Below, piece by piece: positions 53,183 through 62,093 of a DNA stretch of 64,000 nt. Both the position numbers and the translations under genes were made by a program. The notes beneath the pieces are model-generated. The model made no database searches and was not told where the DNA came from. It was given only the letters and a program-made list of their open reading frames with translations. The stretch is from RI-92 sp037384645 (GTDB lineage: Bacteria; Pseudomonadota; Gammaproteobacteria; UBA6429; Thiohalophilaceae). Where the stretch lies: assembly GCA_037384645.1 (NCBI GenBank), contig JARRNT010000017.1:1-64000 (forward strand). Reading direction: 5' to 3'. Position 1 is the first letter of the stretch. Each line of letters opens with the position of its first letter.

Positions 53183-53695
53183 ATGGCATTACTGAATATA
53201 TTGCACTATCCGGATCCGCGTCTGCGGACCAAGGCACAACCCATCAAAGAGGTTGACGACACCATACGTCGGCAGATCCAGGATATGTTTGAGACAATGT
53301 ATGCCGCACCGGGCATCGGTCTCGCCGCCACCCAGGTGGATTTTCACCAGCGCCTGATCGTGCTGGACATCTCCGAGGACAAAACCCAGCCCCTGACCCT
53401 GATCAATCCGGAGATCCTGAGCCAGGAAGGTGAGCAGGAATATGACGAGGGCTGCCTCTCTGTACCGGGCTTTTATGAACCGGTCGAGCGCGCCGCCAAA
53501 ATCCGGGTACGCGCCCTCGACAAGGATGGCCAGTCATTTGAGATGGACGCCGATGGTCTGCTCGCCGTCTGCATCCAGCATGAAATGGATCACCTGGATG
53601 GCAAGCTGTTTGTCGATTACCTGACCGAATTGAAACGTCAGCGCATCCGCAAAAAACTCGTCAAACAACAAAAACACGAGGCGGTCTCGCTGTAA
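53183..53695 (+). CDS. def: Peptide deformylase
   Basis: Removes the formyl group from N-terminal methionine. 170 residues with all three metal/catalytic motifs: GIGLAATQV (about 45-53), EGCLSVPG (about 89-96) and QHEMDHLDG (about 132-140). First gene of the def-fmt-rsmB run, divergent from the LysM gene. A TATAAA at 53161-53166 may be its -10 box, although the -35 box is not clear. Confidence 0.98.
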   Translation: MALLNILHYPDPRLRTKAQPIKEVDDTIRRQIQDMFETMYAAPGIGLAATQVDFHQRLIVLDISEDKTQPLTLINPEILSQEGEQEYDEGCLSVPGFYEPVERAAKIRVRALDKDGQSFEMDADGLLAVCIQHEMDHLDGKLFVDYLTELKRQRIRKKLVKQQKHEAVSL

Positions 53696-53825
53696 GCAAT
53701 TCAATACCCGTTTACCTGGGTTGTCTCTCTCCTTTTCCAGTCACACGCTATCCCTGGCCCATACCTCTCGCAAAATCGCTGAAGGTGACTCAGATTTTTT
53801 GTAGCACTTCCGTAGCGACAACATC

Positions 53826-54032
53826 ATGCGAAGCTTTATCGATGTATGCATTATTTTGTTTTGCAACAACGGATTTGTTTTATCCCGATATGATTCGCAG
53901 GTGGCGGCAGCTACAGCCACCATCATGCCTCACGGAGCAGCGAAAGCGATGACCATGGTCATAGCAGCTATAGCACTGCCAGCCGCTCAGGATCAGAGTC
54001 CGAAGGTGGCGACGATTAAACCCTCGCATTGA
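53826..54032 (+). CDS. Uncertain small ORF, or a decayed low-complexity gene
   Basis: Two plus-strand frames are open here. One (53826-54032) would encode 68 residues starting MRSFIDVCIILFCNN and ending in an Ala-rich stretch. The other, from 53894 to a TAA at 54017-54019, gives a striking Gly/Ser/His/Asp-rich tail (GGGSYSHHHAS, DDHGHSSYSTAS, SEGGDD) but has a stop just upstream and no start. The second composition looks more like a real secreted or surface low-complexity tail, which would need a frameshift near 53890. The terminator follows 17 bases after the longer frame. I recognise no family. Confidence 0.25.
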   Translation: MRSFIDVCIILFCNNGFVLSRYDSQVAAATATIMPHGAAKAMTMVIAAIALPAAQDQSPKVATIKPSH

Positions 54033-54048
54033 CTGCCGGGTACACCAC

Positions 54049-54072
54049 ACAGGGGTCCTTCGGGACCCCTGT
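54049..54072 (+). terminator. Strong terminator with TTCG loop upstream of fmt
   Basis: A perfect 10-bp stem (ACAGGGGTCC with GGACCCCTGT) closed by the very stable TTCG tetraloop, followed on the plus strand by TTGTTGG. It is a classic rho-independent terminator shape and implies a transcript ending before fmt. Confidence 0.8.
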
Positions 54073-54155
54073 TTGTTGGCCGGGAAATATCCCGCAACGG
54101 CACTCCGCCACAGAGATAAGCAGGCCTGGCAAAAAATCAGTAAAATCCCCGGCCC

Positions 54156-55124
54156 ATGACCTCCACAAAGCCCAGAATTGTGTTTGCCGGTACCCCGGAA
54201 TTTGCTGCCACCGCGCTTACCCGGCTGATTGAGCACGGGCACGAGATCGTTGCGGTCTACACCCAGCCTGATCGGCCTTCGGGACGGGGTAGAAAATTAC
54301 AACCCAGCCCGGTCAAACAGATTGCACTACATGCCCACATCCCGATCGAGCAACCGGATTCATTAAAAAAGGATCCGGATGCACTGACACGCCTTAAGGC
54401 CTATTCACCGGATATCATGATCGTCGCCGCATACGGTTTATTACTGCCGCAAAGCGTCCTGGATATACCCACTCACGGCTGCCTGAATATCCATGCCTCA
54501 CTACTACCCCGCTGGCGCGGGGCCGCGCCCATTCAGCGCGCTATCCTCGCCGGCGACCGGGAGACCGGCATCACCATCATGCAAATGGATGCCGGACTGG
54601 ATACCGGGGACATGCTATTGAAGAAAACGCAGGCGATCGATCCGCATATCACGGCCGGCGAATTACATGATCAACTCGCGACTCTGGGTAGTGAAGCAAT
54701 CGTGGAAGCGCTTGATGCGCTGATGCATCACAAATTGATTCCGCAGCGTCAGGCAGCCGACGCAGCCACGTACGCCAAAAAGCTCGATAAACGTGAGGCC
54801 TGGATCGACTGGCAACAATCAGCGCAACACATTGATCGCCAGATACGCGCCTTTAATCCCTGGCCCGTGGCGCAAACCCAGATCGACAACAAGATTCTGC
54901 GTGTGCGCAAATCAAGGGTGCTTGCGACCGCCAGCTCCGCTGCACCCGGCACGATTGTCGCTGCCAGCAATGAGGCAATCGATGTGGCCTGTGGCGACGG
55001 CCAGTTACGCCTGCTGGATGGTCAGCTGCCTGGCGGCAGGCCACTGGCTATCAAGGATCTGGTGAACGGGCATGCCGATTTGTTCCGCGTTGGCAATCAA
55101 TTCTCGAGCCCTGCCAGTACATGA
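54156..55124 (+). CDS. fmt: Methionyl-tRNA formyltransferase
   Basis: Formylates initiator Met-tRNA using 10-formyl-THF. 322 residues. RIVFAGTPEFAATAL at the start and the catalytic region NIHASLLPRWRGAAPIQRAI (about 105-125) are complete, with the tRNA-binding C-terminal domain ending DGQLPGGRPLAIKDL. The stop overlaps the rsmB start by 4 bases (ATGA). Confidence 0.97.
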   Translation: MTSTKPRIVFAGTPEFAATALTRLIEHGHEIVAVYTQPDRPSGRGRKLQPSPVKQIALHAHIPIEQPDSLKKDPDALTRLKAYSPDIMIVAAYGLLLPQSVLDIPTHGCLNIHASLLPRWRGAAPIQRAILAGDRETGITIMQMDAGLDTGDMLLKKTQAIDPHITAGELHDQLATLGSEAIVEALDALMHHKLIPQRQAADAATYAKKLDKREAWIDWQQSAQHIDRQIRAFNPWPVAQTQIDNKILRVRKSRVLATASSAAPGTIVAASNEAIDVACGDGQLRLLDGQLPGGRPLAIKDLVNGHADLFRVGNQFSSPAST

Positions 55125-56419
55125 ACAATCCACGTATCACGATCGCCCTGATCCTGCGTGCCGTCATTGGTGAACATATCAATCTCGATAACGCCTTTGC
55201 CAGACACCTCTCAGTCGAAACACCGCAGACGCCATTTATCAAGGCCGCCTGCTTTGGTGTGTTACGCCATTACCTGCGTCTACGCTGGTACCTGGATCAA
55301 CTGCTGGACAAACCGCTGAAGGCAAAGGATCAGGACCTCGACTGCCTGTTGTTGAGCGGCCTGTATGAATTATTCGAGATGCACACCCCGGATCACGCCG
55401 TGGTCTCCGAGACGGTCAATGCTACCCGGCAGTTGCGTAAGGCCTGGGCCAAAGGGCTGGTGAATGCCATTTTGCGCAACGCCCGGCGCCAGCAAACACG
55501 GCTGAGGCAAGGCGCTGAACAGGACGTCCAGGCGCGTACCCTGCACCCGCAGTGGTTGCTCGACCACTTGCAACAGGACTGGCCACAGGACTGGCCCGAG
55601 ATCGTGGCGCAAAACAACCTGCCAGCCCCCATGACCCTGCGGCTCGATCTACAACATGCCAGCCGTGATGAATATCTCCAGCAGCTGGCAACAACCGGCC
55701 AGCATGCCAGCAGCAATCCTCATGTCGCCTCGGCGCTGAGCCTGGACACCCCGGTTGACGTACAGGCCCTGCCAGGATTTGCACACGGACTGGTCTCGGT
55801 GCAGGATGCTGCCGCGCAACTGGCCGCCAGCCTGCTCACGCCCCAGCCCGGGGAACGCATCCTGGATGCCTGCGCCGCTCCCGGGGGCAAGACGCTGCAC
55901 CTGCGCCAGGCCCAGCCGGCGCTGGCTGAACTGATCGCCCTCGATAGCGATGCCGCCCGACTGGAACGGGTCAGCCAGAACCTGGAGCGGGCCCGCGTCC
56001 AGGCCCGGCTTTGTCAGGGCGACGCCAGCCGGCCTGACGACTGGTGGGACCATCAGCCTTTTGATCGAATCCTGCTGGATGCCCCCTGTAGCGCCACTGG
56101 CGTGATCCGTCGCCACCCGGATATCAAGCTGCTCCGCCAGCCGGGTGACCTGCCGAAGCTGGCCGCTAAACAGGCGCAAATTCTGGATGCGCTCTGGCCC
56201 TTACTCAAATCGGGCGGTATGCTGTTGTACGCAACGTGTTCAGTCCTGAAAATGGAAAACGAGCGGCAAATTCAACAGTTTCTCGCGCGCCAGCCGGACG
56301 CCAGCTGCCCGCCCATCACCGCAGACTGGGGACAGGCCCGGCCCCATGGCCGCCAGATACTGCCTGGCATGGACGGGATGGACGGCTTTTACTATGCGCT
56401 TATATATAAGCAAGATTAA
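55121..56419 (+). CDS. rsmB: 16S rRNA (cytosine-967-C5)-methyltransferase RsmB
   Basis: 432 residues: a NusB-like RNA-binding N-terminal domain (about 1-140, RAVIGEHINLDNAF) and a Rossmann-type methyltransferase domain with SAM-binding DACAAPGGKTLHLRQ, DAPCSATGVIRRHPDIK and the catalytic Cys in YATCSVLKMEN. It modifies C967 of 16S rRNA. Its last 26 bases overlap the DUF4390 gene. Confidence 0.96.
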   Translation: MNNPRITIALILRAVIGEHINLDNAFARHLSVETPQTPFIKAACFGVLRHYLRLRWYLDQLLDKPLKAKDQDLDCLLLSGLYELFEMHTPDHAVVSETVNATRQLRKAWAKGLVNAILRNARRQQTRLRQGAEQDVQARTLHPQWLLDHLQQDWPQDWPEIVAQNNLPAPMTLRLDLQHASRDEYLQQLATTGQHASSNPHVASALSLDTPVDVQALPGFAHGLVSVQDAAAQLAASLLTPQPGERILDACAAPGGKTLHLRQAQPALAELIALDSDAARLERVSQNLERARVQARLCQGDASRPDDWWDHQPFDRILLDAPCSATGVIRRHPDIKLLRQPGDLPKLAAKQAQILDALWPLLKSGGMLLYATCSVLKMENERQIQQFLARQPDASCPPITADWGQARPHGRQILPGMDGMDGFYYALIYKQD

Positions 56420-56966
56420 TCTGGTTTTACCCTGGCTACTGGTCTTCGGGCTTAGCCTCCCGGGTCTCGCCCAGGCAAAGGGCTTTACCATCCGCTCAGT
56501 GTCGACTCACCTGCAGAACAAGGTCTACTTGCTCGACGCCAACATCGACTACCAGTTTTCACAGACTGCGCTGGAGGCCCTGCGCAATGGCGTCCCCCTG
56601 ATCGTCCTGCTCGACATCAAGGTCGAACAGAAACGCTCCTGGTGGTTTAACAAGACCATTGCCGAATTGCAGCAGGGCTACCTCCTGCTGTACCACGCGC
56701 TCACGGAGAAATATATCGTGAATAACCTGAACAGCGGCGCCCAGGACAACTATGAACAATTAAGCACGGCACTCCGGGCGCTAGGTGAAGTCAAAGATCT
56801 GCCGATTCTGGACGCCCACCTGACGAATAAAGGCGATCACTACATCGTGCGCCTGCGCACTCGCCTCGATCTGGAATCCCTGCCCGCCCCCATGCGACCG
56901 CTGGCCTATATTTCTTCAGACTGGCGACTGGAGAGTGACTGGTACCAATGGCCTTTACAGCAATAA
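56394..56966 (+). CDS. DUF4390 family exported protein
   Basis: About 190 residues from the ATG at 56394 inside the end of rsmB. A membrane or signal segment (INLVLPWLLVFGLSLPGLAQA) is followed by a periplasmic domain with LLDANIDYQFSQTALEAL and GVPLIVLLDIKVEQKRSWW. DUF4390 genes regularly stand between rsmB and ntrY; the role is unknown, though the pairing suggests a part in NtrY signalling. Its end overlaps ntrY by 19 bases. Confidence 0.86.
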   Translation: MRLYISKINLVLPWLLVFGLSLPGLAQAKGFTIRSVSTHLQNKVYLLDANIDYQFSQTALEALRNGVPLIVLLDIKVEQKRSWWFNKTIAELQQGYLLLYHALTEKYIVNNLNSGAQDNYEQLSTALRALGEVKDLPILDAHLTNKGDHYIVRLRTRLDLESLPAPMRPLAYISSDWRLESDWYQWPLQQ

Positions 56967-59200
56967 AAAAGCTCTTCTCCGGGGTTCGCCCCATCCTGGC
57001 GCTGTTCGTGCTGCTGCTGGCCTCGCTCGCCCTGATGAGCGACGCAACCCACAGCTCGACCCAGTTCGGCCGGCTGTATACCGCCCTGCTGATCATCAAT
57101 GGTCTGGCCATCCTCTTGCTGGTGGGCCTGATTATCAAAAACCTGTACCTGCTGATCAGCGGCCTGCGCCAGGGCGTGACCGGTTCCAAGCTGACGGCCC
57201 GCCTGGTCATCCTGTTTGCCGTACTCTCGGTAACGCCGGTGAGCGTGGTCTATTACTTCTCCCTCGACTTTCTCAAGCGCGGGATCGATAGCTGGTTCGA
57301 CGTCCGGGTGGCCAATTCCCTCAATGACGCGCTGGAATTAAGCCAGGCCTCGCTGAGTGCGCGAATGCGCGACTTGTTGCGACATACCCGCCAGGTCTCG
57401 ACACAACTCAGCGCGATCCCCGACGATCTCGTCAGTTTGAGTCTGAACGCCATGCGCGAGGGCCTCGATGCCAATGAGCTGACCCTGTTCTCGCAGTCCG
57501 GCCGGATCATCGCCTCCAACAGTGCCGAGTCCACCAAACTGCTGCCGGTACGGCTGGATGAAACCGTGCAGGCCAGGGTACGCCAGGACTCGGAGTATTT
57601 TGGCCTGGTCCCCCTGCCCGACAGCGGCCTGTCGATCCGGGTGGCGGTCTCGGTCCCCAGCGCCGATCCCATGGGCGAGTCGCGCATCCTGCAGGCCCTG
57701 TTCAGCGTCTCCGACCGGATCAATTCCCTGGCCAACAATGTGCAACAGGCCTTCACCCAGTACCGCGAGCTGGTCTACCTGCGCAAACCGCTGAAGGTGA
57801 CGTTTATCCTGACCCTGTCCCTGGTCCTGCTGCTGACCCTGCTGATGGCCATCTGGGCCGCCTTTTTCTTTGCCCGGCGCCTGGTCCAGCCCATTAGCGA
57901 CCTGGTAGTCGGCACCCAGGCCGTGGCGGCCGGCGATTACAAAACCCAATTGCCTGCACCCGGCCGGGACGAGCTGGGTTTCCTGGTACGTTCCTTCAAT
58001 ACCATGACCCAGAAGATCGCCATGGTCACCGATGAGGCCAGCCGCAGTCAGCGCCAGCTGGCGGAACAACACGCCTACCTGGAAGTGGTGCTGGCGCATT
58101 TGTCCTCGGGTGTCATTACCCTCGATATGGAACGTCGCCTGCATACCAGCAACGCCGCCGCCAGCCACATCCTCGGCGTGAACCTCGACGCCTATGAAGG
58201 CTTCCCCCTCAGCAAGCTCGGCCATGAACAGGCGCAAACCCTGTTGTTCATCGACATGATTTTCACCCACCTCGAGAATCACGATGATGAATGGCGGGAG
58301 GAAATGACCTTTTTCAACACCACGGGACGCCAGGTCCTGTTGTGTCGCGGCAGCCTGCTACCCGCCGCGAATGAAAAGGAATCGGCCAGCGGCTATATCA
58401 TCCTGTTCGATGACATCACCAACCTGGTGCAGGCCCAGCGCAATGCGGCCTGGGGTGAGGTCGCACGCCGGCTGGCCCACGAAATCAAGAACCCGCTTAC
58501 CCCCATCCAGCTCTCTGCCGAGCGCCTGCGCCACAAATACCTGGGCAAAATGCAGCCCTCCGACGCCGAGCTGCTGGATCGTTCCACCCACACCATCGTG
58601 CAGCAGGTGGAAACCCTGAAGGAAATGGTCAAGGCCTTTTCCGATTATGCGCGCATGCCGATCCTGGAACTCAAACCCACGGACCTCAACAGCCTGATTG
58701 AGCAGGTGCTCGACCTGTATCGTCACGAGAACTCCAATTGCCGGTTTAAAGTCTCCTATGATCAGAATACCCCGATCATTGAGGCAGATGATGGTCGACT
58801 GCGCCAGTTGCTGCACAACCTGATCAAGAATTCACTGGAAGCCATGGGTGACCAGGAAAAAGCCGAGATTGGCATCAACACCCAGTGCCTGGAAAAGGAG
58901 GCCTGTAAATTCGTGGAAATCCGGATCACCGACAACGGCCCAGGGATTCCGGAAGACGTCGTCGGCCAATTGTTTGAACCCTATATTACAACCAAGCCCA
59001 AAGGCAGTGGTCTGGGCCTGGCGATCGTAAAGAAAATTATTGAAGAACATGGTGGTATGATATGGGCGGAAAACAGGGAAGCAGGGGGCGCCCGTATCGT
59101 GATCCGATTACCGGTCAGCAGGTATGATCAGCATGCATTACCACCCTCTGCAAACGCAGCCGGCCACTCTGTCACGGGAAGTTCTGATGCAGCCGCATAA
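56948..59200 (+). CDS. ntrY: Sensor histidine kinase NtrY
   Basis: 750 residues. Membrane segments at about 12-30, 44-66, 86-106 and 280-305 enclose a periplasmic domain of about 170 residues. HAMP (about 305-360; RRLVQPISDLVVGTQAVAAG), PAS (about 370-480), the HisKA box with phospho-His in RRLAHEIKNPLTPIQLSAERL (about 500-520) and an ATPase domain with NLIKNSLEA, DNGPGIP and GSGLGLAIVKKI follow. Partner of NtrX, whose start lies inside its last 14 bases. The NtrYX pair senses nitrogen or redox state in several proteobacteria; the signal here is unknown. Confidence 0.95.
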   Translation: MAFTAIKKLFSGVRPILALFVLLLASLALMSDATHSSTQFGRLYTALLIINGLAILLLVGLIIKNLYLLISGLRQGVTGSKLTARLVILFAVLSVTPVSVVYYFSLDFLKRGIDSWFDVRVANSLNDALELSQASLSARMRDLLRHTRQVSTQLSAIPDDLVSLSLNAMREGLDANELTLFSQSGRIIASNSAESTKLLPVRLDETVQARVRQDSEYFGLVPLPDSGLSIRVAVSVPSADPMGESRILQALFSVSDRINSLANNVQQAFTQYRELVYLRKPLKVTFILTLSLVLLLTLLMAIWAAFFFARRLVQPISDLVVGTQAVAAGDYKTQLPAPGRDELGFLVRSFNTMTQKIAMVTDEASRSQRQLAEQHAYLEVVLAHLSSGVITLDMERRLHTSNAAASHILGVNLDAYEGFPLSKLGHEQAQTLLFIDMIFTHLENHDDEWREEMTFFNTTGRQVLLCRGSLLPAANEKESASGYIILFDDITNLVQAQRNAAWGEVARRLAHEIKNPLTPIQLSAERLRHKYLGKMQPSDAELLDRSTHTIVQQVETLKEMVKAFSDYARMPILELKPTDLNSLIEQVLDLYRHENSNCRFKVSYDQNTPIIEADDGRLRQLLHNLIKNSLEAMGDQEKAEIGINTQCLEKEACKFVEIRITDNGPGIPEDVVGQLFEPYITTKPKGSGLGLAIVKKIIEEHGGMIWAENREAGGARIVIRLPVSRYDQHALPPSANAAGHSVTGSSDAAA

Positions 59201-60617
59201 TCCAGTTACCCTCGACGAACGCCAGGAAAATCAGGGACCACGTCCCAGCCCGCATATTCTGGTGGTGGATGACGAACCGGACATCCGCAACCTGCTACAG
59301 GAGATCCTTGAAGACGAAGGTTACGAGGTGAGTGTTGCCGAGAACGGCGAAACTGCCCGCCGCGCCCATCGCGCGCGCCGCCCTGACCTGGTGCTACTGG
59401 ATATCTGGATGCCGGACGTAGACGGCATCTCCCTGCTGAAGGAATGGTCTGAAGAAAACCAGGGCCTGCCCATGCCCGTGATCATGATGTCCGGCCACGG
59501 TACCGTCGAAACCGCGGTGGAGGCCACCCGTCTCGGCGCCTATGACTTTATCGAAAAGCCCCTGTCACTGGCCAAGCTGCTGCTCACCATCGAGCATGCG
59601 CTGGAGGCTGACAAGCTGCAGCGGGAAAATATCGGCCTGCGCCGGCATTCGCATATCCCGGCAGAACCGGTCGGCCGCAGTGCCGTGATGCAGCGTCTGC
59701 GCGAACAGGTCAAGCGCGTTGCCCAGCATGACACCTGGATACTGATGAGCGGGGAGTCCGGCAGCGGTCTCAATGTCATCGCACACTACCTGCATGCCTG
59801 CAGCCCGCACAAAGATCGCCCGTTTATCGAGGTCAATGTCGCCTCGCTCACCGAAGAGTTCGCCGCCCAGGAATTATTCGGCTACGAGGCCGATGACAAG
59901 GTGCAGTACGGCCTGCTGGAACAGGCCAATGGCGGCACCCTGTTCCTGAGTGACGTGGGCGACATGGATCTCGCCACTCAGGCCAAACTCAATTCAGCCC
60001 TGGAGGCAAAAAGCTTTCAGCGGGTCGGCGGCGACACCAGCGTACCGCTCTACGTCCGTGTCATTGCCGCCACCCAGTACAACCTTGAACAACTCATTGA
60101 GGTGGGCAAGTTCCGCAAAGACCTGTATTACCAGCTGAACGTGGTACCGCTGCGGGTCCCGGCCCTGCGCGAACACCGCGAAGACGTGCCGGAACTGCTC
60201 AATCACTTTGTTAACCTTTATGTCGAACAGGAAAAGCTGCCCTACCGCAAATTCTCGCTGGCGGCACAAAACCGCTTACGCAATTATCACTGGCCGGGCA
60301 ATATTCGTGAACTCAGCAACCTGGTGCAGCGCCTGCTTATCATTGGTGCCGGCACCGAAATCAGCCTGGACGAAGTTGAACAGGCGCTCGGTAATCAGGC
60401 ACAACACGCAGCGACACCCGGTATTCCGATGGGATATGATCGGCCTCTGCGCGAAGCCCGGGAACAGTTCGAGAAGGCCTACCTGGAATATCAACTCAAG
60501 CAACATGGCGGCAGTGTCGGCAAAGTCGCCCGGATCGTCGGGCTGGAACGCACGCACCTGTACCGCAAGTTACGCTCATTGGGTATTGACCCGAAAAATA
60601 TCAACGACGAAGATTGA
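59187..60617 (+). CDS. ntrX: NtrX response regulator with a degenerate sigma-54 AAA domain
   Basis: 476 residues from the ATG at 59187, with GGGAAG upstream; an earlier in-frame ATG at 59124 is rejected. The receiver domain is intact (acidic pair DDE at 28-30, phospho-Asp72 in LLDIWMPD, FIEKPLS). The central domain keeps the sigma-54 activator outline but lacks key parts: Walker A is GESGSGLN, with Leu at 195 in place of the catalytic Lys; the GAFTGA loop is missing after ELFGYE (229-234); Walker B reads FLSD for FLDE; and the arginine-finger position is Gln (LYYQL, 316). The Fis-type helix-turn-helix (about 424-466) is intact. It therefore probably binds DNA and acts by means other than ATP-driven sigma-54 activation. 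Confidence 0.92.
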   Translation: MQPHNPVTLDERQENQGPRPSPHILVVDDEPDIRNLLQEILEDEGYEVSVAENGETARRAHRARRPDLVLLDIWMPDVDGISLLKEWSEENQGLPMPVIMMSGHGTVETAVEATRLGAYDFIEKPLSLAKLLLTIEHALEADKLQRENIGLRRHSHIPAEPVGRSAVMQRLREQVKRVAQHDTWILMSGESGSGLNVIAHYLHACSPHKDRPFIEVNVASLTEEFAAQELFGYEADDKVQYGLLEQANGGTLFLSDVGDMDLATQAKLNSALEAKSFQRVGGDTSVPLYVRVIAATQYNLEQLIEVGKFRKDLYYQLNVVPLRVPALREHREDVPELLNHFVNLYVEQEKLPYRKFSLAAQNRLRNYHWPGNIRELSNLVQRLLIIGAGTEISLDEVEQALGNQAQHAATPGIPMGYDRPLREAREQFEKAYLEYQLKQHGGSVGKVARIVGLERTHLYRKLRSLGIDPKNINDED

Positions 60618-60692
60618 GCTGTTAGCGCGCGTTTCAGCCAAAAATTTGCATCAGCTATACTCTGATTCACCAGTGATAATAACAAGCAGCTC

Positions 60693-62066
60693 ATGAAAAT
60701 TATTATTCTCGGCGCCGGCCAGGTTGGCAGCTCACTCGCTGAAAACCTTGCGACTGAAGCCAACGACATCACCCTGGTCGATCACAACCCGGACCTGTTA
60801 CGTGTCCTGCAGGATCACCTGGATATCCGTACCGTGCAGGGGGAAGCCTCGTACCCGGAAGTACTGAGCAGTGCCGGCGCGGATGATGCCGACATGATCA
60901 TTGCCGTCACCGATTCCGACGAAACCAATATGATCGCCTGCCAGGTGGCCTATACCGTCTTTCACACACCGACCAAGATCGCGCGGGTTCGCGCGGTGGA
61001 ATACCTGAACCACCGCCAGTTGTTCGCCCCCGAGGCCCTGCCGGTGGATGTGCTGATCAGTCCGGAACAGCTGATTACGGATAATATCGTGCGCCTGATT
61101 GAAACCCCCGGCGCGCTGCAGGTGCTGGACTTCGCTGACGGCCAGGTCCAGCTTGTCGGCGTCAGGGCCTATTATGGCGGTCCACTGGTCGGTAACGAAC
61201 TGCGCCGGCTGCGCGAACATATGCCGAATATCGATACCCGGGTCGCCGCTATCTATCGGCGCAACCGCGCCATTATCCCCGAAGGTCATACTGTCATCGA
61301 GGCGGATGACGAAGTGTTTTTCATCGCCGCCAAGAAAAACATCCGCGCAGTGATGAGTGAATTGCGACGCCTGGATAAACCTTACAAACGCATCATTGTC
61401 GCCGGCGGCGGTAATATCGGACGGCGCGTGGCCATGGCGCTGGAACGTAACTACCAGGTCAAACTGATTGATCACAATGCCGCACGCACCCAGGCATTAT
61501 CCTCGGAGCTGGAGAGCAGTATCGTGTTATACGGCGATGCAGCGGATCAGGATTTGCTGCTGGAAGAAAATATCGAAAACACCGACGTCTACTGCGCCCT
61601 GACCAACGACGATGAGGCCAATATCCTGTCGTCCATGCTGGCCAAGCGCCTGGGCGCGCGCAAGGTCATGACCCTGATTAACCGCGCGGCCTATGTCGAC
61701 CTGGTACAAAGTGGTGATATTGATATCGCCATCTCACCACAGCAGGTCACGATTGGCAGCCTGCTCACCCACGTGCGCCGCGGCGACGTCGTGCGGGTGC
61801 ATTCCTTGCGCCGGGGTGCGGCCGAGGCCATTGAGGCCATCGCCCACGGTGACGCTAATTCATCCAAAGTCGTAGGGCGACACATTGACGAACTGAATCT
61901 GCCGCCCGGGACGAATATCGGTGCCATCGTGCGAGGCAATGAAGTCATTATCGCCCATCACGATACCGTCATCGAACCCGAAGACCACGTTATCCTGTTC
62001 GTGATCGACAAGAAATACATCGTCGACGTGGAAAAGCTGTTCCAGGTAGGCTTCACCTTCATATAG
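60693..62066 (+). CDS. trkA: Trk potassium system regulatory subunit TrkA
   Basis: 457 residues, two tandem RCK repeats. Each begins with a Rossmann NAD-binding motif: IIILGAGQVGSSLAENL (about 3-19) and IIVAGGGNIGRRVAMAL (about 235-251), and each is followed by a TrkA-C domain. It is cytoplasmic and gates the TrkH channel by NAD(H)/ATP binding. It is 75 bases after ntrX and directly before two trkH genes. Confidence 0.97.
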   Translation: MKIIILGAGQVGSSLAENLATEANDITLVDHNPDLLRVLQDHLDIRTVQGEASYPEVLSSAGADDADMIIAVTDSDETNMIACQVAYTVFHTPTKIARVRAVEYLNHRQLFAPEALPVDVLISPEQLITDNIVRLIETPGALQVLDFADGQVQLVGVRAYYGGPLVGNELRRLREHMPNIDTRVAAIYRRNRAIIPEGHTVIEADDEVFFIAAKKNIRAVMSELRRLDKPYKRIIVAGGGNIGRRVAMALERNYQVKLIDHNAARTQALSSELESSIVLYGDAADQDLLLEENIENTDVYCALTNDDEANILSSMLAKRLGARKVMTLINRAAYVDLVQSGDIDIAISPQQVTIGSLLTHVRRGDVVRVHSLRRGAAEAIEAIAHGDANSSKVVGRHIDELNLPPGTNIGAIVRGNEVIIAHHDTVIEPEDHVILFVIDKKYIVDVEKLFQVGFTFI

Positions 62067-62093
62067 GACGCGCCACAGGCACTGCCCGCGATC

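Larger units (their letters stand above)
53696..54155. other. Long def-fmt intergenic region
   Basis: 460 bases that separate def from fmt, which are usually adjacent. It holds an uncertain small reading frame (53826-54032) and a strong terminator hairpin (54049-54072), so an extra transcript of unknown nature ends here. I see no tRNA or known regulatory RNA. Confidence 0.6.
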
